This document shows positions 56,122 to 64,000 of a stretch of 64,000 nucleotides of DNA, in pieces; positions within the stretch are counted from its first letter, which is position 1; each line of letters begins with the position of its first letter. A program made the position numbers and the translations under genes. The DNA is from Otatea glauca. Taxonomy: Eukaryota > Streptophyta > Magnoliopsida > Poales > Poaceae. Under the pieces are notes generated by a model. It saw nothing but the letters and a program-made list of their open reading frames with translations, was not told where the DNA came from and did no database searches. The DNA is taken from assembly GCA_036346275.1 (NCBI GenBank), contig CM070719.1:35431591-35495590 (forward strand), in the 5' to 3' direction.

Positions 56122-56424
56122 CCTCATCGCCCTCATTCCTTCGACCTAGACGCGTGACATGTCTACTTGACACTTCGCATCGTAGTCCTTGCGAATCAAG
56201 CGAATGGGATGAGATGTAGTCGAGCTACATTAATTGTAAACAAATCATTGTAAAAACAAAATATTGTGATGCTTAATTTAATATATTTGAATTATGATTT
56301 TAACGATGCTTCATATATACATGGATATATTTGAATTATGATTTGAACGATGCTTTATATACTACATATGGACATTGTATAAACAATTGTATAAAAATAT
56401 ATATATTGCACAAAAAATATGCAA

Positions 56425-56840
56425 GCTTGTCACTGTCGGTTCTTGGAGAAAACCGGCAGTGACATGTACATATCACTGTCGGATTATGGTACAACCCGGC
56501 AGTGATAGTTCGATATCGCTGCCGGTTTTATGTATAACCGGCAGTGATAATGATCATCACTGCCGGATTTTGGTCTGATCCGGTAGTGATAGTTCAATAT
56601 CACTGCCGGTTGTAGGTAGAACCGGCAGTGATAATCCTTATCACTGTCGAATTTTGGTTTGATCCGGCAGTGAGAGTCCAATATCACAGCCGGTTGTAGG
56701 TAGAACCGGCAGTGATAATCCTTATCACTGCCGGTTCCTGAGCTGGCAGTGATAATCCCCGAGTATCACTGCCGACCAATCACTGTCGACGCCAATGACC
56801 GACAGTGATGGGGTTTTGGAACCGGCAGTGATGTGCTGTT
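56425..56840. repeat. CACTA-2 3' subterminal motif array
   Basis: More than twelve copies of the motif in alternating orientation run to the 3' end. A longer repeat of about 88 bp (TATCACTGCCGGTTGTAGGT and flanks, at about 56598 and 56681) shows recent duplication. Confidence 0.88.
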
Positions 56841-56854
56841 CTGTAGTAGTGACT

Positions 56855-58920
56855 GAGCACGCGGGAGATGTGGCAATGACCGGGAAGAGGCTGACAAGAG
56901 TGCCTAGCCGATTTGTATCACCATTTAAGTGCCTGCATTGTTTCGCCGACCGTGCTGATTGACGGGGCCAGTAAGGTTTAGGAGACCATTTTCAATGACG
57001 AGACCCTAAAGAGGGCGGATGACAAATTCAATACTATTTCTAACCTCATGCATGAATTTTACTGTCAAAATAATGGCGTATTTACTGTTATACCACATCG
57101 ATTTTTTTAATCATTGGTTTGCAGAGGGATACTTGTCACGTCACAATATTATAACTGCATGGCATCTGGTGACGATCTGGTACAATCATTCAAGGACGGT
57201 GAAATGACAGAAATCTATCTACGTCATTCTACATTGACTGCATTAGACATGATCGACGCCGAGTTGAGGCCGGAAATTGCTGCTTAGGTGGGCACTCGGG
57301 CCGGGTTCTTTTGGGCCGATCCGAGGCACGACGTCACGATCCGGTACGAAGCCCGATCCGGCACGAAGTGGGTCGTGCCGGGCCGGCACGACACTGTAGC
57401 ACGGGCCGTGCCAAGCTCGAGAATCAGGCACGATGAGCGGCCCGGACGCGTGCGACAACTGCGAGAATGGGCTATCTTCGAACACGGTGATCCGGTATGA
57501 GGAAGAAGCCTAGCATGAAGGTTCTTGACTCACGAGCATGACCTTCATGGATGCACCCGTAGCATGAGCGTCACCCTATCGCCAACACACGAGAGAGATG
57601 GACAAAGCAGAGAGAGAGAGCTAAGAGAGATTGAGAGACGGTGCAAGAAGCTGCTCTCTCTCGCTCGTCCCTCTCAATCTCTCTCAGCTCTCTCTCTCAC
57701 CAGTCTCTCTCAATCTCTCTCGTCTGTCTCGCTCACTCTCTTTCTCGCCCATTCTCCCCTCTCTCGTCCGTATTGAGTACATCATTCTCGCTCTATGTAA
57801 CTGTTCGATAATAAATAAATTTTAGTTCTTTTTCTCATAATATTTGCATTCACCGCCTTAATTCTATGTATCTCCGACTCTTTTCCTCTCGTTGAAATAG
57901 TGCAAATGGGTCGGACCTAGGCCGGCACGAAGCGCAAATGGGTCGTGCCTGGGCTCGCCGAAGACGAGCTGGGCCGGCATGGCACGGCACGGCGAGTACG
58001 ACGGGCCGTCGCGGCCCGGCACGGTTCAGGCATGAAGCACGATGGGCCCGTGCCGGACCGGCCCGGCACGACGCCCACCTCTACTTACGGGCTCTATCTC
58101 TCGTGGAGTCTGTTGGTATGTATTTTAATGTTGTGATGAATGCAGTGATTACTAGCACTCAATTTAGTAATTTCTTATGGTTAAAATGATATTTATTATT
58201 TCTTTTCTTTTTTAACAGAGGCTGCTCGATGTTGAAGAATATATGAAAAATGACAGCTACAATAGCAATCTTGCCACTAGTATTCTTAAGGAACATCTTG
58301 GTGAATCAAAGGCCATGGGAGCAAAATTGGTGAGTTCTAGAAAAAACTGATATTTATGCAGTATTTTTCATGTGTCAGCATTGCATACACATACTCATTT
58401 ACACATCAGCTTTGTCAGGTATTCTCCCCCTTCTGCACCATTCGCATTGGTCGGTGTACTGTGTCAACATGGTACACAGGCGAATTGACATTCTGGACTC
58501 CAACGACTACAAGCAGAAATGCACTAATCCTAGGGACCACCATTGGAATGTCGGCAAAAAGGTTATAACATGATTGCAAGATGCATTCCAACTCGTTACT
58601 GACGGCAAGTTCACCAAGTTCCCAAAGTGGAGGAGGTCGCTATTTGATACCCCGAAGCAGGTTCTCGAGAACGATTACGTCTTCTTCACTATGAAGTTCC
58701 TGGAGTTCTGTGATGGCGAAGTGGGGAAACTTCATTATGTTATTGTACTAGTAAGTTTTCTAGTAATTTATATCATTTTAATAGTAATTAGTATTTATGT
58801 ACGTAGTAATTTTAAAGAATGTTAATTTATTTATTGTTCTAAATGTTTACCACGCATGCAACTTAGTGAAGCCACTCCCGGACAAGTTAGAGAATGTAGC
58901 CTGTAGTTTGCATGGTACAA
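56855..58920 (+). pseudogene. ULP1-like gene, part 4 of 4 (protease domain, inactive)
   Basis: After CACTA-2 the frame goes on with EHAGDVAMTGKRLTRVPSRF. Further exons: KDGEMTEIYLRHSTLTALDM (about 57195), interrupted by the hAT copy at 57285-58083; RLLDVEEYMKNDSYNSNLAT (58219-58329); and the catalytic exon from 58419. There the C48 cysteine-protease signature is visible: SHWSVYCVNMVHRRIDILDS with His at 58445-58447 and Asp at 58496-58498. The Cys-Gly pair expected in NDCGFF is Tyr-Val (58676-58681), so cleavage activity is lost. A TGA also interrupts the exon near 58571. ULP1-type enzymes remove SUMO-like modifiers, and relatives are common passengers of plant transposons. Confidence 0.75.
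57285..58083. mobile_element. hAT-type non-autonomous transposon, copy 2
   Basis: About 800 bp. It starts TAGGTGGGCACTCGGGCCGG (two bases of the TAGAGGTGGGC end are missing) and ends GCCCACCTCTA at 58083. It shares with copy 1 the subterminal GCCGTGCCGGGCC words, the captured segment GAGGAAGAAGCC(C/T)AGCATGA and the GAGA/CTCT palindrome. Most of the captured gene is deleted. A target duplication is not evident (TTGCTGCT left, CTTACGGG right). Confidence 0.8.
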
Positions 58921-58923
58921 ACA

Positions 58924-61113
58924 TGTAGCATCCAAAATTTAGGCTTTTATTGATTTTATATTGCTATTTACGATTTTTGTGAATTTTAAGAATTTTTGGG
59001 ATTTCCTGGAATTTATTTGGAATTTAAATAATAATTTCGAAATAGGCTTGTTGTAAATAAAAAATGCAAAGCTTTTATATAAACTTTTGTCAAACATATT
59101 TTATTTGATTGCTAAATGTCTCAAAGTATTTTTTAGATTTTTTTTGGAATTATTTTGATATGTTTTCTATTTATTTTGAATCAAATGGATTACCAAAATT
59201 ATTTTATTTCTAAAATTTTTGAAAACCTTGAAATCAGTTGTGGGACAAAACCCTAAGGCCTGGCCCAATTAGCCTTGCTAGCCTGATCCGCTAGCACTCT
59301 GGCCTGGTTGCGTCTATCCAATCTTCTTTCCTTGGCCTGATCCACCGTGCTGCGTTGCCTGTCGGATGGTCGCCATGCGTACAGTTGTGGGTCTTCATCT
59401 CCGTGATGCCTTAGGACTCCGTGCTAGGACTCCATCACTACCATGGACTCGGAGGTCTCACTAGGCAAAACATGGACATCTAGGGATAAGTACGTGTGCA
59501 CCACGTCTGTCTAGATCCAAGCAACCAGAACCCTAGGTTAGTTAGCTAGCTTGAGCCCTAGAATCGCCATATTTCGGAGTTTTGCTGGTGCACCCCCGAG
59601 GAGAAGTTTTCATCAATTTGACACCGGTGGAGGTCTTCTCGAGGCTTCAAGCACCTCATCAGGTTCGCCGTCATAAGGCGCATCTGGTGCGCGCATTAGT
59701 GTGGTCGGAGCTTCGTTGTAGTTCGCAGTCCGTGGAAGACCTAACCCGTTAGAATTTGTGAAGGTCATCGCCACTGTTCCAGTGCACCAGAGAGAGGTAA
59801 GAGTGTCATTAGAACTACGTCGATGAGATCTTTTCGATGGTACCCTTCCCGATCGCCAATGACGACCTTTGGTCCCCGTGCCACCATTACTGAGGTGGCA
59901 TGACCATGGGGACATGTGGAAGTCGTGTTGACGCCACGTCAATGCCATGTCACTCCATTGACTAACGTGTCGCTGGCATGTCATGTACGTCATATGATGC
60001 ATCAGCCATGGAGTCGTGCCCACGTGTCAGTTACGCTGTTCCTACGCACCAGGTCCATGGCTCATCCACGTCGCCTGTGGACCAGGACCATGGACTAGTA
60101 GGGTCCACATGTAAGTGTAATAAGGTTTTTTCAAATTATTTTTATTTAGGGAAATTTATTGATGACGTCAGTATGACATCATTAATTAATTTTTCAGTAG
60201 AAAAATAACTCAGAAAATTCAGATTTTCAGATTTTCTGTCTTTTTCTTTATTTTGAATCTTTCGAGAGCTCATTCTTCTTCATACAAGCTCCGATTGAGG
60301 TGATTCAAGTTTCTAAAGTTTTTTAAAATTGAGATATATTTAATGGTGAATTTTATTTGATTTTTTTAGTTAGTTTGATTCACATAGACGTCAAAGTGCT
60401 TGGATCGTTAGGGTGAAGCGTTGACTCAAGATTAAGGTCCAGAGCAGGAACATGAGCTTTTTCAAGGTAAGTTGTGCTTTGATCATGTTGAACCCAGTTT
60501 TGCAAATGCTATATTAATTTAAATTATTACATTATATTTTATTCTTAGAACAGTCTCCAATTAGTTTGGGATCGAGTTATTTAGCCCAATTGGATTATGC
60601 CTACCTTGACATTTGTATGACATAATTATTTGTCACCCTAGGATGGATTATTATTAGTTGGTTGCTAATAGATACCAATGTGGGTTGGTTAGATCATGAA
60701 TAGTGTGCTTAGCCATGCAACGGATTATTGATATCATTTTGAAATTTCAAAACCAATCCTGACTAATGGAATATGGAACATGTTTATGAAAGAGTGTGTC
60801 ATGTATTGTCACACAATGTTGTTAAGTTGTTGATAGCATGTGTTGCATGATAATCAACTCGAGTGGTAAATGATTTAGACTAGGGCAAGTGGCAAGGGGC
60901 TATGTTTTGTGGTGGGCTTGTGTGGCATTGGGTTGACATGATGATATATGAGTGAATGTGAGGTGGTTTATATGAGTGAATTGTTAGAAGTCTTACCTCG
61001 ATCAATTAAGAACTTAACCTTGCAAGCATTGAACTGGGCTAATCATGCAACCATACGTCTGGAATGGGACAGACCTAACTCAGTAAGTTACCGAGTCTTT
61101 GTAAGGACGAGGA
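58924..61113. other. LTR-like non-coding sequence, no gene
   Basis: TGTAGCATCCAAAATTTAGG opens an AT-rich stretch with a GC-richer middle (59230-60110), a possible donor near 60460 (CAAGGTAAGT) and no coding signal. Composition and order resemble a long LTR of a Ty3-type element. I could not find its other copy or a safe end, so it may be a solo or truncated LTR that stops where the next repeat begins near 61114. Confidence 0.35.
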
Positions 61114-61467
61114 TGCCAACTAGAGGGGGGTGAATAGGCGGCTTTTAAAATTCTCTCGCCAATTTCTACAAAGCAATTCACCCCTAATTATCCTAGTACC
61201 AAAACCTTAACAAATATTAATGCGGAAGCGATAAACTAAGGTTTTGATAATTAAAGCCTAAATCAACTAGGCTCACTATGTGCACTAACTAATTATGTCT
61301 CTAACAATAATTGCAATTCTAAAGACAAGCAATCAATCAATTTAATTCTAAGAATATAAATTGCTTGAATATAAATAATGAAAACAATGCAAGCACAAGA
61401 GACACAATACTTTTTACCGTGGTGTTCGGAGACTTGCCGGTCTCCCCTAGTCCACGTTGAGGTTAGC

Positions 61468-63895
61468 CCAAACACATTGGATCGGCTCCACGAATTGAGC
61501 ATCCACCTCGAATCCACTAGTGATAGCTCATTTTCCCTCCTGGGTAGGCGAGCTCCAACCTTCATAAACATTGCTGGGACTTCTCACAACCTCCGTTGAG
61601 AAGCTCACTGCGCACAACGCTCTACGCCGTCTAGGAGACGGCAACCTCCAAGAGTAATAAGTCATGCCTTCCTCTTGAACCTCACCAAGTGCAACACATG
61701 CACAATGGTGATCTCCTAAGTGCAACACATGCACTAGGATCCTCCTCAAGTGCAACATATGCACAAGAGGCCCTCAATCCACTTCTAATTGCAACACATG
61801 CAATTAGAGCTCACTCTTAGCTCAAAAACCAAATGTGAGTGTGCAACACCTCACCCAAAACCTCAATAGAACCAGCAACACCCATATGTCAGCCCTTGGC
61901 ATCCTTTTATAGCCCCCACACGAAATCTAGCCATTGGGGGGCAAAATGGGCAAAACTCAGCATTTCCGGTACTACCTCCCTTCTAGGGCCGGTAATACCG
62001 GCCTCTAGCCAACTGCTAGGAAAACTAGCCGTTGCGCAGGAAACCCGGTACTACCGCAGGCAAAACCCCGATAGTACCGCTCTAGCGGTAGTACCGACCA
62101 CACAGGCGGTACTACCGACTTCAGCGCAAACTCCAGAAACACGTTTCTGTGAAAAATAGATACAGGTGTCTTGGGCCCGGTACTACCGCACCTCCGGTAG
62201 TACCGCCCATCTACCGCGGTAGCTCCGGCCTTCAACCGAACACAAAAACCGCTCTTCTGGAAAATGACTACCGGTCATCACTCGGTAGTACCGGACCTCC
62301 GGTATTATCGATCGCACAATGGTGGTAGCACCGACCGAGCAGCAATACTGGCTCTCATAAGCGGTATTGCCGGTCCAGTGGTACTACCGGCCTTAACATG
62401 TCAGTAGTGCCGGATTTCCAGACAGGACTAGATTTTTCACAGAAATCTTTTCTCTTCAAATCAAACATTAATAATGATTGATTCTTTGAGCCATGTGATG
62501 ATCAACACATGATCAAGTCAATTTACAAAACACATTTGCAAACCCTATTCACATGCTCCAAAGAATCGCATTAAACTCAACTTATTTGCAAAACACATTC
62601 GCAAATAAACCAAGAACTTATGAGATCAATCGTCTTAGCCATGTGGTAATCAACACATGATCAAGTCAATTTGCAAAACACATTTGCAAACCCTATTCAC
62701 ATGCTCTAGGATAACCTTAAGTTCATTTGCAAAACACATTTGCAAATAACAACTCCAACTTATTTGCAACACATATTCGCAAATAAACCATGAACCCATA
62801 AGATCAATCCTCTTAGCCATGTAAGGATCAACACATGATTCCGGCACTTTGCAAAACACATTTGCAAATACCAACACATGCTCTAGGATCGAAACTCATA
62901 ACTTCGAGCTTATTTGCAAAACACATTTGCAAATAACAAATCCATTCAATCATTTTGCAAAAACACATTTTGCAAACTCAAAACACAAACCAAGCTTAGC
63001 CTTGTGATGATCAACACATGATCCCATCACAAGCTAAAACACCAAAGCATGAGCTCTCTATTTGCAACACATGCAAATCTCTAGCTCCATGCAAACCACA
63101 ATTCAAACTCAAGTGCATGAGCTCTCTATTTGCAACACATGCAAATCTCTAGCTCCGTGCAACTACTTTAAACCAAATTGCTTGAGCTCTCTCCTTTTGC
63201 AACACATGCAAAACTTAGCTCCAAGCAATAACCACATAAACAATATTGCATAAGCTATCTCCCATTTTGCAACACATGCAAATCCATAGCTTCATGCAAA
63301 AACCAAATCAAATAAGATTCATTAAGAAGCAAGCATGAGCTCCCTTATTTGCAACACATGCGAATTCTTAGCTCATGCAAAATCCAACGCACAAGCTTCA
63401 CCCATTTGCAACACATGCCAAATGGTTAGCTCCATGCAAAATCCAAATAAGAGAGTGAGCTAGAGTGAACCGGATTGAGTTCATCAACACATGATGAAGC
63501 TCAAGCTAAAAGACTCAACCCCTCTTAATAGTACGGCACCTAACAGCAATCTGGTCTCCCATCTAAACACCGAGACCGGTAAAAGACTAGGAAAACATCC
63601 TTAGCCTTAGCTAGTTATACCTTTGCCTCTAGCGATCCACTTGGAGCTTTTATGATATCCAATCATCTTCTCTCCAGGATCACATCTTCTTCATCTTGTT
63701 CATCAACACATGATGAACCTTCTAGATCTTCTCTTCACTTCGGGATCATCTCTTGAAGCTCATCAACACATGATGACTTCTCGTTCCCGATTCTTCATTT
63801 TCTTGGACTCAACCTACTTCACAACTCATGGAAGATGTTAGTCCAACAAATACGGTTGTCTCAATCATCACCGCACTCCATTAACACATAATGGA
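61468..63895. repeat. Array of short inverted repeats sharing an ACACA loop
   Basis: At least 23 small inverted repeats have the form stem-A-ACACA-T-stem. Examples: CTAATTGCA/TGCAATTAG (61785-61807), TTATTTGCAAA/TTTGCAAATAA (62910-62936), GTTCATCA/TGATGAAC (63698-63718), TCCATTA/TAATGGA (63877-63895), CCAA/TTGG (61468-61480). Others: 61689, 61719, 61750 (loop ACATA), 62499, 62582, 62649, 62670, 62725, 62827, 62848, 62954, 63009, 63060, 63128, 63195, 63266, 63347, 63402, 63480, 63760. Stem length is 4-11 bp, with mismatches only in a few. The stems differ in sequence while the loop does not. Confidence 0.9.
61966..62400. repeat. Cluster of GGTACTACCG / CGGTAGTACC words
   Basis: About eight copies of GGTA(C/G)TACC(G) occur in both orientations in 430 bp. 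Two pairs form strong hairpins: 62178-62188 with 62195-62205 (11 bp, loop 6) and 62087-62096 with 62107-62116 (10 bp, loop 10). The cluster divides the ACACA array in two. Confidence 0.85.
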
Positions 63896-64000
63896 TGCCT
63901 CCAAGATCGATTGAGCACAACCCAAATCAATTTGAATGATTAATTGTTGTCTTGAGTACTTTGATGTAACTAATGCTTCATTATACTCAAGAACTTTTCG

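Larger units (their letters stand above)
31023..56851 (+). mobile_element. CACTA-2, large En/Spm-type element with nested Ty3 retrotransposon
   Basis: It begins CACTACTACAGAACAGG (31023) and ends CTGTTCTGTAGTAGTG (56851), flanked by ACT on both sides (31020-31022 and 56852-56854). It carries a nearly full TNP2-like transposase gene and a second TNPA/ULP1-like gene. The nested retrotransposon at 37975-52464 accounts for 14.5 kb; the element without it is about 11.3 kb. Both genes have stops or frameshifts. Confidence 0.94.
61114..64000. other. LTR-like repeat, open at the window end
   Basis: TGCCAACTAGAGGGGGGTGA begins a stretch without coding signal that reaches the end of the window. I recall similar openings from grass LTRs, but this is from memory and weak. 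The interior is dominated by two kinds of short inverted repeats, annotated separately. Confidence 0.35.

Noticed and set aside
57277..58091. 8-bp target duplication for hAT copy 2
   Set aside because: TTGCTGCT and CTTACGGG do not match. CTGCTTAG and CTACTTAC are similar but would require shifting the element ends.
58919..59469. A 540-bp LTR from 58924 with AAACA on both sides
   Set aside because: AAACA also occurs near 59465 after a CA, but a 5-base match in AT-rich sequence is expected by chance, and the LTR-like sequence clearly continues beyond it.
59613..60023. 136-residue frame on the minus strand
   Set aside because: No domain or codon pattern supports it and it lies in LTR-like sequence.

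Overview
The window reads as a stack of transposable elements from a grass (Poaceae) genome, of the kind found in gene-poor heterochromatin. The grouping is inferred from the element types: a Stowaway MITE starting CTCCCTCCGTCC, CACTA elements with TNP2-type transposase and ULP1-type second genes, a large MULE with plant-mobile-domain and GRF zinc-finger genes, a Tat-like Ty3 retrotransposon with a Transposase_28-like antisense gene, and a tRNA-Met-primed Copia element. I see no intact cellular gene, tRNA or rRNA.

Layout. 1-3264 has no supported gene. 3265-4520 is a 1.26 kb hAT-type element with a near-perfect 8-bp target duplication and a captured reverse-strand gene fragment. 4795-5690 is a decayed tandem repeat of about 90 bp. 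6929-7246 is a Stowaway MITE and 7381-7446 a (TA)33 tract. About 7998-17738 is a MULE with hairpin-rich terminal inverted repeats and three genes in the order MURA transposase, plant mobile domain, GRF zinc finger.

From about 17.75 to 58.9 kb one ULP1-protease-like gene, itself probably transposon-derived, has been cut into four pieces. CACTA-1 (19150-25015, TSD ATT), a Copia retrotransposon on the minus strand (25817-30431, TSD GAAGG) and CACTA-2 (31023-56851, TSD ACT) lie between the pieces, and a second, shorter copy of the hAT element (57285-58083) lies in the last one. CACTA-2 in turn carries a 14.5 kb Ty3-type retrotransposon (37975-52464, TSD GTATA) in the first intron of its second gene. 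From 58924 to the end the sequence looks like non-coding LTR sequence of one or two further retrotransposons.

How the parts work together. Each CACTA element pairs a TNP2-like transposase gene with a second gene (a TNPA-like region joined to a ULP1-like protease), and arrays of the subterminal motif CCGGCAGTGAT sit at both ends and again between the two genes. The MULE follows the same logic with a transposase and two accessory genes. The Ty3 element has gag-pol on the plus strand and a separate antisense gene with its own TATA box. Nearly every reading frame carries frameshifts or stops, so the window is mostly a record of past activity.

The most unusual signal is at 61.4-63.9 kb: at least 23 short inverted repeats with different stems but the same constant core, A-ACACA-T, where ACACA is always the loop. 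I know of no named feature type that explains it.
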